A stretch of DNA of 38,567 nt. Origin: an uncultured Oscillospiraceae bacterium (GTDB lineage: Bacteria > Bacillota > Clostridia > Oscillospirales > Acutalibacteraceae). Positions 8,131 through 16,671 of this stretch are shown here, in pieces. The notes below the pieces were generated by a model. The model made no database searches. It saw only the letters and a list, made by a program, of their open reading frames with translations, and was not told where the DNA came from. The DNA lies in NCBI GenBank assembly GCA_902478605.1, contig CABSLQ010000028.1:1-38567 (forward strand). Direction: 5' to 3'. The first letter of the stretch is position 1, and the number at the start of each line of letters is the position of its first letter. A program made the position numbers and the translations under genes.

Positions 8131-10062
8131 TCAGTCCTCTTGTCCGGCATCGTCTGGGGCCTCGGGGGGCGCTTCCGGCTGCTCCGCCGGCTTTTCATCG
8201 GGCAGCTTTCCTCCGGTTACGGCGCGCAGGATCCCTTCCGTGTCCAGGCCGACATGGTGCAGTCCCTCTTCGGTCGAGCAGGCGGGCAGGAATTCATCCA
8301 CGGCAAACACACGGAAATCCCCGCTGAACCGCTCCCCCATCAGGCGGGCGCCCATATGCTCGCCGATACCGCCGCGGCGGCTCCCCTCCTCGAAAAACAG
8401 GACATGGCTGTACCGCCTGGCGATGTGTACGCATTCGTCGTCCAGCGGCAGGATGCGGTTCAGCTTGAGCACCGAAACCGGCATACCGGAAGCCGCCAGC
8501 CGTTTGGCCGCCGTCATAACATTGGCGAAAATCCGCCCATAGGTTACAAGCAGCATCGCCGTTTTGCCTGAACGCAGGTAGGTGAAGGGCTTGAATCCGG
8601 GCGCCATTGTCACCGGACAGGGCAGCTCCCCCCCCTTGGGATACCGTACCACCGCGATGCCGCCCACATCGTACAGCGCCTGCTTGAGATGGATTTCCAG
8701 TTCGGCAAAGGTGGCCGGCGCATACACGGTCACATGCGGAATGGTCCCGAGAAACGGCACGTCAAAAATCCCCTGATGGGTTTCGCCATCGTCCGGGACG
8801 ATGCCCGCCCGATCCACCGCGAGCACGATATGGTTATCTATGATGGCGGTATCGTTGAGAATCTGGTCGTAGCTTCTCTGCAGGAAGGTGGAATACACAG
8901 CGAAAACCGGCAGAATGCCGCCGCTCGCCAGACCGGAAGCAAAGGTTACCGCATGCTCCTCCGCAATGCCCACGTCAAAGAATCGCTGCGGAAAGCTTTC
9001 GGCGAACTTCTGCAGACAGGTGCCGCTTTTCATCGCCGCCGTGATGGCGCAGATATCCGCATCCTCCCGGGCCAAGCGGCACAGGCAATCGCCGAACACC
9101 GAGGAAAAGCTCGGCGCCGATCCCGCCGTTTTTCCTGTTTCCACATCGAACTGGCCCACGCCGTGATACTGATCCGGACTTTCCATCGCATAGGAACAGC
9201 CTTTGCCCTTGACCGTCTCGACATGCAGCAGTACCGGCCGGTTTATCTTTTTCGCCGTTTCGAGGGCGCGAGTCAGATCCCGCAGATCGTGCCCGTCGAT
9301 CGGCCCGAGATAATAAAACCCCATATCCTCAAACATCGAGCTGTTTTTATATAGCATCTGTTTGATTTTGGTTTTGATTTTGATGAGGACATTATACAGC
9401 CCCTTGCCGATGAGCGGAATATGCGAAAGGAAATTCCCCACCGCATTTTTAAAACGGACATAACGGGGCTTTGCGCGCAGATTGGCGAGATGCCGGGCCA
9501 CAAACCCCACATTGCGGCTGATGGACATGCGGTTGTCGTTGAGTACCACAATGAGCCGGTCCTTGCTGCGGCCCGCATTGCTCAGCCCCTCGTAAGCGAG
9601 GCCGCCGGTCAGCGCGCCGTCTCCCATGACGGCGATCACATAGCCCTCTTCACCCATGAGCGCCTTGGCCTTTGCCATACCGTTTGCCGCCGAAACCGAG
9701 GTGCTGCTGTGCCCCACAATAAAGGTGTCATACGGGCTCTCCGACGGCCGTGGAAATCCCGAAATGCCGCCATCCTGCCGCAGCGTGTCAAACGCCTCCC
9801 GGCGGCCGGTGAGCAGCTTATGCGTGTAGCACTGATGCCCCACATCCCAGACCAGCCGATCCTGCGGCAGGTCAAACACCTTATGTAAGGCGACCGTCAG
9901 TTCCACAACGCCCAAATTGGAGGACAGATGGCCTCCGGTTTTGGAGACCGCATGTATCAGATAATCCCGAATCTCGGCACACAGAGCGTCCAATTCGGGA
10001 TAGGTCATCTCTTTTAAATCGGCCGGCGATTGTATCCGACCAAGCCATGTTTCTTCCGGCAT
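8131..10062 (-). CDS. dxs: 1-deoxy-D-xylulose-5-phosphate synthase
   Basis: 643 residues. It condenses pyruvate and glyceraldehyde-3-phosphate, using thiamine diphosphate, in the first step of the MEP isoprenoid pathway. The ThDP motif is GDGALTGG...ND near residues 150-180; the Pyr domain has FDVGIAEEHAV (catalytic Glu); the transketolase C domain follows. The C-terminus has an extra roughly 25-residue tail rich in Pro, Glu and Ala that is outside the core fold. Upstream lie a YuiD-like protein and ispA, the next isoprenoid enzyme, so the operon couples precursor and prenyl diphosphate synthesis. GAGGCG precedes the ATG. Confidence 0.97.
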   Translation of the reverse strand: MPEETWLGRIQSPADLKEMTYPELDALCAEIRDYLIHAVSKTGGHLSSNLGVVELTVALHKVFDLPQDRLVWDVGHQCYTHKLLTGRREAFDTLRQDGGISGFPRPSESPYDTFIVGHSSTSVSAANGMAKAKALMGEEGYVIAVMGDGALTGGLAYEGLSNAGRSKDRLIVVLNDNRMSISRNVGFVARHLANLRAKPRYVRFKNAVGNFLSHIPLIGKGLYNVLIKIKTKIKQMLYKNSSMFEDMGFYYLGPIDGHDLRDLTRALETAKKINRPVLLHVETVKGKGCSYAMESPDQYHGVGQFDVETGKTAGSAPSFSSVFGDCLCRLAREDADICAITAAMKSGTCLQKFAESFPQRFFDVGIAEEHAVTFASGLASGGILPVFAVYSTFLQRSYDQILNDTAIIDNHIVLAVDRAGIVPDDGETHQGIFDVPFLGTIPHVTVYAPATFAELEIHLKQALYDVGGIAVVRYPKGGELPCPVTMAPGFKPFTYLRSGKTAMLLVTYGRIFANVMTAAKRLAASGMPVSVLKLNRILPLDDECVHIARRYSHVLFFEEGSRRGGIGEHMGARLMGERFSGDFRVFAVDEFLPACSTEEGLHHVGLDTEGILRAVTGGKLPDEKPAEQPEAPPEAPDDAGQED

Positions 10063-10099
10063 ACAGACGCCTCGCTTTCCAAGGATTTCGCGTCAGGAA

Positions 10100-10579
10100 T
10101 CAAACCGGGATGAGAACCCCGACCAGTATCCCAAGCAGTACGCCGCCGAGCACTTCGATCGGCGTGTGGCCAATAAACTCCTTGAGTTCAATTTCGTCTA
10201 CTTCCTTGTCCGGCACACCGTCGCCGTCAATGTCGGCGTTTTTGGTTTCAATCTCATTGAGGTACTTATTGAGCAGCCGGGCGTGCACGCCGGCCTCCCG
10301 CCGCACCCCCATCGCGTCATACATAGTCACGAACGCAAAAACAACCGCCAGCGCGAAGCCCGGGGAAGTGACACCGTCTACCCGCGCCATCGCAATGGTC
10401 AGGGCACAAACCATTGCGGAATGGGCGCTGGGCATGCCGCCCGCCCCCCACAGGCGCTCCAGCTGTACTTTTTTGGTCATAACCAGGGTAAATATCACTT
10501 TCAAAATCTGCGCGCACAGCCAGCCGAGGACGGCTGCCGCCAGTACCCGGTTTGCAAAAAATTCTTCAAAGAAAGCCAT
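10100..10579 (-). CDS. divergent PAP2 family protein (DUF212/YuiD-like) with calcium-loop-like insert
   Basis: 159 residues, a membrane protein of the DUF212/YuiD group, distantly related to PAP2 phosphatases. Family motifs: MPSAHSA (residues 49-55), YDAMGVRREAG (87-97) and GHTPIEVLGG (137-146). About four membrane segments. Between the second and third motif is a soluble insert DIDGDGVPDKEVDE (116-129), which matches the spacing of acidic Ca-binding loops of the DxDxDGxxD type. Its place between dxs and ispA suggests a role with prenyl phosphates, but this is only inference from context. Confidence 0.88.
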   Translation of the reverse strand: MAFFEEFFANRVLAAAVLGWLCAQILKVIFTLVMTKKVQLERLWGAGGMPSAHSAMVCALTIAMARVDGVTSPGFALAVVFAFVTMYDAMGVRREAGVHARLLNKYLNEIETKNADIDGDGVPDKEVDEIELKEFIGHTPIEVLGGVLLGILVGVLIPV

Positions 10580-10598
10580 GTATCATCCGTTCTTTCCA

Positions 10599-11495
10599 CT
10601 ATCTGTCGCGCGTCAGCAGCGCTCTGGCCAGGGCGCGCAGCCCGTCCGCGTCATCGCCAAAGGGCGTCAGGGCTTCCACCGCCTTTTGGGTGCGTTCCGC
10701 TGCCAGACGGCGCGCCTCCTCCAGTCCAAGCAGACTGACATAGGTGGTCTTTCCGTTTTCATCGTCGCTGCCCGTGGGTTTGCCGAGCTTCTCGGCTGTG
10801 GAGGTCACATCCAGTATATCGTCTACAATCTGAAAACACAAGCCCAAATGCAGACCGAAGGTACGCGCTGCCGCGAGCATGACGGCATCTCCCCCGCCGA
10901 TATGACAGCCCATTTCGCACGCGGCAATAAGCAGCGCTGCCGTCTTCCCACGCTGCAGCGTCTCCAGTTCCGCGAGGGTAATCGTCCGTCCCTCGCTGTA
11001 GAGATCGAGCGCCTGTCCGCCGACCATCCCCAGCACACCGGCCTGGCGGGCCAGCGCGGCCGCCGCGGCCAGCACCCGGTCGTCCGGGAGCCCGGCACGG
11101 TTCTGCTCACACAGCATGATTTCAAACGCGGCATTCAAAAGCGCGTCGCCCGCCAGCAGCGCCATATCTTCCCCAAACGCCGCGTGTACCGATGGCTTTC
11201 CGCGGCGCAGAGGACTGTTGTCCATACAGGGCAGATCGTCGTGTACCAGCGAATAGGAATGGATACACTCCACCGCCGCTGCAAAGGGCAATGCCTTGTC
11301 AGGTTCTCCCCGCGCCAGGCGGCAGAATTCCAGCGTCAAAACCGGACGAAGCCGTTTTCCGCCCGCCTCGCAGGCATAGGCCATCGCCCGCGTCACCACG
11401 CTGCGCGCATCGGACAAATCGGGCAGATACGCCGGCAGGCTCTCTTCTATTTTCTGCAAATGACGGGAAAGCTGCGCGTTATACAGTTCACTCAT
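10599..11495 (-). CDS. ispA: polyprenyl (farnesyl/geranylgeranyl) diphosphate synthase
   Basis: 298 residues. An all-helical trans-prenyltransferase that extends DMAPP/GPP with IPP. Motifs: GGKRLRPVL (near residue 40), first Asp-rich motif DDLPCMDN (near 85) with the bacterial FPP-synthase spacing, second Asp-rich motif DDILD (near 225). Chain length is probably C15 by analogy to IspA. It follows xseB by 36 bases in the classic xseA-xseB-ispA-dxs order. Confidence 0.95.
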   Translation of the reverse strand: MSELYNAQLSRHLQKIEESLPAYLPDLSDARSVVTRAMAYACEAGGKRLRPVLTLEFCRLARGEPDKALPFAAAVECIHSYSLVHDDLPCMDNSPLRRGKPSVHAAFGEDMALLAGDALLNAAFEIMLCEQNRAGLPDDRVLAAAAALARQAGVLGMVGGQALDLYSEGRTITLAELETLQRGKTAALLIAACEMGCHIGGGDAVMLAAARTFGLHLGLCFQIVDDILDVTSTAEKLGKPTGSDDENGKTTYVSLLGLEEARRLAAERTQKAVEALTPFGDDADGLRALARALLTRDR

Positions 11496-11531
11496 AGAAG
11501 CCCTTCACTCATTTCTTTGCCGCAGTAAGCT

Positions 11532-11792
11532 CTATTCGGACAGCTCCTGTCCCATATCCTGACCCTGTACGTCGGTCAGCTCCTCTGCCGGGGAAGACGG
11601 CTCCTCCACGGCGGTCAGCTTGATAATTTTCTGCTCCGCTGTTTTGAGCGCCTTGGAGCAGTAGGCAGTCAGCTTGGTCCCCTCCTCGAACAGCTTCAGG
11701 GATTCATCCAGCGTGCAGCGGCCGCCCTCCAGCGTCGCCACAATCTGTTCGAGGCGGGTCATCGCCTTTTCAAACGTCCATTCGGTTGCCAT
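11532..11792 (-). CDS. xseB: exodeoxyribonuclease VII small subunit
   Basis: 86 residues. The helical-hairpin core (FEKAMTRLEQIVATLEGG, LDESLKLFEEGTKL) is typical of XseB, which binds the C-terminal helices of XseA. The last ~25 residues are an acidic, Pro/Ser-rich tail without similarity to the core. It starts eight bases after xseA. Confidence 0.96.
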   Translation of the reverse strand: MATEWTFEKAMTRLEQIVATLEGGRCTLDESLKLFEEGTKLTAYCSKALKTAEQKIIKLTAVEEPSSPAEELTDVQGQDMGQELSE

Positions 11793-11800
11793 AGCCTTTT

Positions 11801-13018
11801 TTATCCTTTCTGTTTGGCATCGTTCTCCACGCGGTCTACCGTACAGGCCAGCAGACCGTCCGCCACCCGCCAGCGCACCGTATCCCCCGGCTGCGCATCC
11901 GCCGTGGATTTCACCACGCGGCCGTCTTCGCCATACCCGATGGCATAGCCGCGGGAGAGCACCTTGAGCGGGCTGAGCGCGTCCAGCTTAGAGGCCGCGG
12001 CGGCCAGGCGCCGGTCTGCCCGGGCGGTCTGCATCTGGGCCGCGGCAGCAAACGCCTTGGTAATATAATCGAGGCGCATAGCCTGTTCTTCGACGAAAAA
12101 GAGAGGGGTGGACAGACAGCGCCGCGCCTTCACGGTATCCAGCCGCTTGGCGGCCTGCTGCGTCAACGCCAAAGCCGCCCGCCCGGTATTCTGGCCCAGC
12201 TGCTCCACCCGATGAAGCAGCGCCGCCTGATCCGGCACGGCGAGCTCCGCCGCGGCGGACGGCGTCGGCGCGCGGAGATCCGCCGCAAAATCGCAGATGG
12301 TGAAATCCGTTTCATGCCCCACGGCAGAAATCACCGGGATTCGGGAGGCGGCCACCGCCCGCGCCACCATCTCCTCATTGAAGGCCCACAGCTCTTCGAT
12401 GGAACCGCCGCCCCGGCCGATGATCAGCACGTCGGCGGCCTGCGCCTCGTTAAACCGGCGCAGCGCATCCACCAGCTGCGGCGCCGCCCCTTCTCCCTGC
12501 ACAAGCACAGGGGCAAACACCACCTGCGCCAGCGGATACCGGCGGCCCAGCACATTGAGAATATCCCGCACCGCGGCACCTGTCGGCGAGGTGATGACCC
12601 CTACCCGGGACGGATAGGGCGGAATCGGCCGCTTGCGGCGTTCGTCAAAAAGTCCTTCGGCGGCCAGCTTCTTTTTGAGCTGTTCAAACGCCACCTGCAG
12701 CGCTCCAACACCGTCGGGCTGCATTTCTTCTATATATATTTGGAAGGAACCGTCCTTTTCATACAGGGAAACGCGCGCCCGGACAATCACCTTCATGCCG
12801 TTTTCGGGACGGAACTGCAGACGGGAGGCATAGGCCCGGAACATCACCGCCTTGACGACGGCGCCTTCGTCCTTGAGGGACATGTACAGATGCCCCGACT
12901 TATAATGGTTGGTAAAATTGGAGATTTCGCCGCCTATGTACACCGCCGCCAGATTGGCGTCGCCTTCCAGAACGGATTTGACATAGCGGTTGAGCTGGCT
13001 GACGGTAATGACTTTCAA
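11801..13018 (-). CDS. xseA: exodeoxyribonuclease VII large subunit
   Basis: 405 residues. N-terminal OB fold (about 1-100, including VYIGGEISNFTNHYKSGHLYMSLKD), catalytic domain (VGVITSPTGAAVRDI near 140; GRGGGSIEELWAFNEE near 200), and C-terminal helical region for XseB. It degrades single-stranded DNA to oligonucleotides. The start codon is TTG at 13016-13018, overlapping the upstream stop as TTGA, which suggests translational coupling to the M22-like gene. Confidence 0.96.
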   Translation of the reverse strand: MKVITVSQLNRYVKSVLEGDANLAAVYIGGEISNFTNHYKSGHLYMSLKDEGAVVKAVMFRAYASRLQFRPENGMKVIVRARVSLYEKDGSFQIYIEEMQPDGVGALQVAFEQLKKKLAAEGLFDERRKRPIPPYPSRVGVITSPTGAAVRDILNVLGRRYPLAQVVFAPVLVQGEGAAPQLVDALRRFNEAQAADVLIIGRGGGSIEELWAFNEEMVARAVAASRIPVISAVGHETDFTICDFAADLRAPTPSAAAELAVPDQAALLHRVEQLGQNTGRAALALTQQAAKRLDTVKARRCLSTPLFFVEEQAMRLDYITKAFAAAAQMQTARADRRLAAAASKLDALSPLKVLSRGYAIGYGEDGRVVKSTADAQPGDTVRWRVADGLLACTVDRVENDAKQKG

Positions 13019-13947
13019 TGCCGTTCCTCCCTTAAGCTGCCGAGCAGGGCGATGCCCGCCGCGTTGTCCGCCGAAAAGGCCGGCGGCGCAAACCGTCCGC
13101 CGAATTTCTCTTCCAGCGCCCGGCGCAGCAGGCCGTTGGACATGACGCCGCCCGCAAACACAATGGGCAGCGTGCCATAGGCCGCCAGCAACGCTTCGGT
13201 CATGCCTTCCAGCGCCGTCTGCACGCTGCGCAGGCAGAAAAGCGCCACCTCTGCGTCAGGCGCCCCCTTGTCCTTCATGGCGCGGCACTGGTTTTCCACG
13301 CCGGACAGATGGCAGCTGCCCCCCTCCAGCGACGGGCGGGGACGATAGACGCCGGAGGCTTGTCCGGCCAGTGTCTCCAGCGCCGGTCCGGCCGGAAAGG
13401 GCAGGCCGAGCATGCCGCCCACCCGATCGATGAGCTGTCCCGCCTTGAGATCGAGCGAGCGTCCCACCGTTTCGCAGCTTAGGATCTCTTCCCTGTCCGG
13501 GCGTACCAGCAGGGCATCGGTCGTACCGCCCGAAACATGGAAGGCGAGAAACTCCCGTCCCAGCCAGTCGGTACAGCCGGCACCATATAAGGCGGCGGCG
13601 ACATGCCCCTGCTGATGGGTGAAGCGGTAAACGGGCACCCGCAGGGCAGCGGCCAGTTCGCGTGCCGCGCCCCACCCCACCAGAAAGCAGGGCATATAGG
13701 AGCCGGTCGTCTGCTGCGGCCGGTCGGAGGCGGCGATCGCCGTCAGCGGCGCATCCTCCTGCCCGCGAAGCTCTTCGAGCAGCTCGGGCAGCTGCCGCAC
13801 GTGGTGGAACACGGCGTCGCTCTGCCGCAGGCCGAGTTCCCCCTGCCGGACCGGCAGGAGCCGCTTGACCTGCACCATATGTCCCTCCTGCCAGATGGCG
13901 GCGGAGGTGGTGTAATTGCTGGTATCCAGCCCGAGACAGGCGCTCAT
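13015..13947 (-). CDS. TsaD/Kae1-like (M22 family) protein, paralogue type
   Basis: 310 residues of the ASKHA fold of TsaD: LGLDTSNYTTSAAIW at the N-terminus, the metal-site-like HQQGH at residues 111-115 and the C-terminal FAGGVMSNGLLR loop. True TsaD has HxEGH and makes the t6A tRNA modification with TsaB/TsaE. Here the Glu is Gln and the length is shorter, and no tsaB/tsaE lie nearby. It is the separate M22-like protein found beside xseA/nusB in Clostridia; function unknown. It is coupled by ATGA overlap with nusB and TTGA overlap with xseA. Confidence 0.85.
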   Translation of the reverse strand: MSACLGLDTSNYTTSAAIWQEGHMVQVKRLLPVRQGELGLRQSDAVFHHVRQLPELLEELRGQEDAPLTAIAASDRPQQTTGSYMPCFLVGWGAARELAAALRVPVYRFTHQQGHVAAALYGAGCTDWLGREFLAFHVSGGTTDALLVRPDREEILSCETVGRSLDLKAGQLIDRVGGMLGLPFPAGPALETLAGQASGVYRPRPSLEGGSCHLSGVENQCRAMKDKGAPDAEVALFCLRSVQTALEGMTEALLAAYGTLPIVFAGGVMSNGLLRRALEEKFGGRFAPPAFSADNAAGIALLGSLREERH

Positions 13948-14354
13948 GCGGTCGTCTCCGGCTCCTGTGCGCGGGCCAGTCCGCCGAGCACCCCGTTGAC
14001 AAAGGCGGAATCCTCGTCACCGCCGTACTTTTTCGCGAGCTCCACCGCCTCGTTAATGGATACGCTTACCGGGATATCCTCCACAAACAGCATCTCATAC
14101 ACGGCCACCCGCATGATGGCCAGCGCCACGCGCGAGATGCGGTCCTTGCTCCACTTATGCGAAAAGGCGGTGATCTTCTCATCGATCGCTTCCGCGTGCT
14201 CTTCCGCCCCCTGCGCCAGAGACAGGGCAAAGACGTCTTCTTCGACATCCCGCGCTTCGCCGGCCGTCGCGAGTATATCGGCCACCGGCTCGCCGGTAAA
14301 GGACTTTTCAAACAACAGAACAAACGCCAGCTCGCGTGCTTCCCGTCTTGTCAT
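13944..14354 (-). CDS. nusB: transcription antitermination factor NusB
   Basis: 136 residues, full length and all-helical. The N-terminal REARELAFVLLFEKSF and C-terminal VSINEAVELAKKYGGDEDSAFVNGVLGGLA motifs are typical of NusB. With NusE(S10) it binds boxA RNA for antitermination of rRNA operons. First gene of the long minus-strand housekeeping operon; the start lies about 60 bases downstream of the asp23 terminator. No clear promoter is seen between them. Confidence 0.96.
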   Translation of the reverse strand: MTRREARELAFVLLFEKSFTGEPVADILATAGEARDVEEDVFALSLAQGAEEHAEAIDEKITAFSHKWSKDRISRVALAIMRVAVYEMLFVEDIPVSVSINEAVELAKKYGGDEDSAFVNGVLGGLARAQEPETTA

Positions 14355-14414
14355 CGTGCAACACCTTCTTCCTATGCTTTCGCGCCGCTTCTTCGACAGA
14401 AAGCGACACCCTCC

Positions 14415-14453
14415 CGAACAACAAAGCCCTCCACACCCGGGCGGAGGGCTTTG
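14415..14453 (-). terminator. rho-independent terminator of asp23
   Basis: An 11-bp stem (CAAAGCCCTCC at 14422-14432 with GGAGGGCTTTG at 14443-14453), then GTTGTT on the minus strand. It begins 10 bases after the asp23 stop. Confidence 0.85.
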
Positions 14454-14462
14454 GTCTGCGCT

Positions 14463-14834
14463 TTACGCCTTTTTGGATTTTTCTTCCTCCATTGCCATGC
14501 CGGCCACATGAACGTTTACACGCGTCACCGGCTTGCCGGTCATGGACTGCACGGCGACCTTGACGCCGTGCTGTACATCGCCCGCCACATCGGGAATCCG
14601 TGTGCCCAGGCGAAGATTGACATACACATCCACGATGGTCTCGTTCTCGTTGTTGATGACCTTAACTGAACGGGACGCGGCGCTTCCCGATATAATACCG
14701 TGAATATCGGCGGGACGCGTAGCCATGCTGGCCACGCCCGGCACCTCGAGCGCTGCCGTGCACGCGATGGTGGCAATGACGTCCTCGGAGATGATGCAGC
14801 TCCCCTCCGCGGGACGGAATTCTTTCTCTTCCAT
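14463..14834 (-). CDS. Asp23/Gls24 family envelope stress response protein
   Basis: 123 residues. The Asp23/Gls24 core is visible: ISEDVIATIACTAALEVPGVASMA (about 13-36), then VDVYVNLRLGTRIPDVAGDVQ near residue 75 and VTRVNVHVAGM near the end. In staphylococci such proteins are membrane-associated through partners and linked to envelope stress; here the exact role is unknown. In Firmicutes it often lies between spoIIIAH and nusB (YqhY), as here. It has its own promoter and a good AAAGGGGG site. Confidence 0.94.
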   Translation of the reverse strand: MEEKEFRPAEGSCIISEDVIATIACTAALEVPGVASMATRPADIHGIISGSAASRSVKVINNENETIVDVYVNLRLGTRIPDVAGDVQHGVKVAVQSMTGKPVTRVNVHVAGMAMEEEKSKKA

Positions 14835-14908
14835 AGTGAGAAACCCCCTTTATATTACTCCTGCCCAAAGCGGGAGTCCATCAGCAAACCCGCTCTTTCT
14901 ATTCTGTT

Positions 14909-14936
14909 ATTATACCACAAAGTAAAAAAGGGGCAA
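14909..14936 (-). promoter_or_regulatory. sigma-A promoter of asp23
   Basis: Minus strand TTGCCC (14931-14936), 16-base spacer, TATAAT (14909-14914), with a TGG just before the -10 (extended -10). It lies in the 112-base gap after spoIIIAH and separates vegetative asp23 from the sporulation operon. No clear spoIIIA terminator is seen. Confidence 0.8.
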
Positions 14937-14946
14937 CTGTTTTTTA

Positions 14947-15504
14947 TCATTTTACATTGGAGATCTTGATATTTTGTGCGACAATCTTCGACTGCGCCGT
15001 TACAATCTCGGTAATTTGCAGCGTTTGCTGCGGCTGCAGGCTCTCGGCCTTTACCACCACATTGCAGTTTTCCCCTTCGATGTACACCACGCAGTCCTCG
15101 AAGCCCTTGGCCTTGATAAGACTCTCAATCTTGCTTTCCTGTTCAATCGCGGCGGCGATGGCCTCCGTCTTGGCCAGCGCCTGATTCTTTATCTCGTCGG
15201 TGGCCTTGACGTCGTTCATCATCTCCTTGATGAGCTCCAGCGCCTCCTCCCGGGCGGCTTCGCGATTCCCCCGCGCCGCGGTGAAATAGTCGTTCGGATC
15301 CGGCTCTTCCCCGGGCAGCGAGGTGGCCGAGCCGTTCACATACTGCGCGTCGCCCAATGCATCGCGGGAGACGGTGGAGGCGTTTCCGCCCGTCTCGACG
15401 GCCGGGCTCTTCACCGAGAAATAATAGTTCAGATACACCGCCACGCCGAGCGCCACAATCAGGGTCGCCAACAATACCTGTTTCTTACCGAAAATCTTGC
15501 TCAC
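14947..15504 (-). CDS. spoIIIAH: stage III sporulation protein SpoIIIAH
   Basis: 185 residues. One N-terminal membrane segment (about 10-28: VLLATLIVALGVAVYLNYYF) and an extracytoplasmic C-terminal EscJ/FliF-like ring-building domain (LIKEMMNDVKATDEIKNQALAKTEAI through VVKAESL). In Bacillus it binds forespore SpoIIQ across the intermembrane space to form the feeding-tube channel. No spoIIQ is in the window; many Clostridia use other partners. The start codon is GTG (15502-15504), after AAAGGAATGGGG. Confidence 0.95.
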   Translation of the reverse strand: MSKIFGKKQVLLATLIVALGVAVYLNYYFSVKSPAVETGGNASTVSRDALGDAQYVNGSATSLPGEEPDPNDYFTAARGNREAAREEALELIKEMMNDVKATDEIKNQALAKTEAIAAAIEQESKIESLIKAKGFEDCVVYIEGENCNVVVKAESLQPQQTLQITEIVTAQSKIVAQNIKISNVK

Positions 15505-15573
15505 TGTTCCCCATTCCTTTCAAATTGACCTGAGACCGGTCATGTGATTCGCCCTACCGGATGAGGCATCGCC

Positions 15574-16146
15574 TTAGCCGGATTTGGTCACGCACACGCG
15601 TTTGGAGGAAATGTTCAGCGCCGTGGTAACGGCTTCGAGAATGCGCTGGCGCACATCTTCGCGTTCTCCGCCCTGGCAGACCACCACCACACCCTTGACC
15701 GTCGGCTGGATCTCTGTCACGAGAAGTCCCTGCCGCCCATCCTCCGTATCCACAACGATGATGGACTTCTCGGTGTCGTCCCGCTGCGACACCTTGTTGG
15801 AATCCCCGTTCGTATCTTCCACCCGGTCGGTGTTGATTTTGTCCTGTGTGGCGTACACATACTGCACGCCGTTTTCCAGCGTCACCATCACGCTGCATTC
15901 GCCCGCCCCTTCGATGCTGCTCACCAGGGCGGTGAGCTTCTGCTCCGTCTGGGCGATATACTCCTGCACGGAGGTTTTATCCGCATCGGTTTTGTCCGCC
16001 GGTTCGGACGGCCAGAAATTGGAAAGCAGGACAAGCGCCATGCCCGTCACGCCGAGCGCCACCATGATCTTGGTTCCCTTTCCCCCTTTCAGGAATGCGG
16101 TCAGCCGGCTAAGCGTCGTCCCGCCATTTTCTTTTTTTTCGTCCAT
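15574..16146 (-). CDS. spoIIIAG: stage III sporulation protein SpoIIIAG
   Basis: 190 residues. One membrane segment (about 27-45) precedes a ring-building domain (LTALVSSIEGAGECSVMVTLENG, then GVVVVCQGGE and ALNISSKRVCVTKSG at the end). It forms large rings in the mother-cell membrane as part of the SpoIIIA-SpoIIQ channel. The frame is open to 16287 but would overlap spoIIIAF. The ATG at 16144-16146 has GGGGGA seven bases upstream and gives the usual length; an alternative ATG at 16161 has a poorly spaced site. Confidence 0.94.
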   Translation of the reverse strand: MDEKKENGGTTLSRLTAFLKGGKGTKIMVALGVTGMALVLLSNFWPSEPADKTDADKTSVQEYIAQTEQKLTALVSSIEGAGECSVMVTLENGVQYVYATQDKINTDRVEDTNGDSNKVSQRDDTEKSIIVVDTEDGRQGLLVTEIQPTVKGVVVVCQGGEREDVRQRILEAVTTALNISSKRVCVTKSG

Positions 16147-16169
16147 GGACTTATCCCCCATCCTTTCCT

Positions 16170-16643
16170 TTACGCGGCTTCCTGGACAATGACCGGCGTT
16201 TCCAGTCGATCTTCCAGGACCTGCTTGGCGGCAATGGCATGGCGGATATTCTGTTTGTCCAGATAGAGAACGATTTGTGTAATACATATGCCGCCATCCG
16301 CCGAAGTATCCGTCTTCGCTTCCACTTTTTCTGCCTGTACGCCATAATTTTTCAATGCGCTGTTTGTCACCCGCAGCAGTGAGGCGTCAATCTGCCGCAA
16401 AACCTGCTCGTTCACCCGTTCCTGCAGCGTCTCAGCCGCCACGCTGTCCGGCAGGGAGGCGATATCCAAATGCAGCATGTCCTTCAAGGAAAGCAGCGGC
16501 GTAATCAGACAGCATAGGAAAAACGCCGCGAGGAGCATTTTGAAAATCTTGCCCATGCCGTTCTTTGGCGCAATCAGGTGCAGCAGCGAACAGGCCACCG
16601 CCACCGCACAAAGCGCCAGTGCCCACGCACGGATGCTATCCAT
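16170..16643 (-). CDS. spoIIIAF: stage III sporulation protein SpoIIIAF
   Basis: 157 residues. Two N-terminal membrane helices (about 5-25 and 33-52) precede a soluble ring-type domain with a C-terminal VLYLDKQNIRHA and KQVLEDRLETP. It is a component of the SpoIIIA complex in the mother-cell membrane. ATG at 16641-16643, 28 bases after spoIIIAE; spoIIIAG follows 23 bases downstream. Confidence 0.93.
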   Translation of the reverse strand: MDSIRAWALALCAVAVACSLLHLIAPKNGMGKIFKMLLAAFFLCCLITPLLSLKDMLHLDIASLPDSVAAETLQERVNEQVLRQIDASLLRVTNSALKNYGVQAEKVEAKTDTSADGGICITQIVLYLDKQNIRHAIAAKQVLEDRLETPVIVQEAA

Positions 16644-16671
16644 AGGCTTTCTCCCTTCCGGGGCGGCGCCC

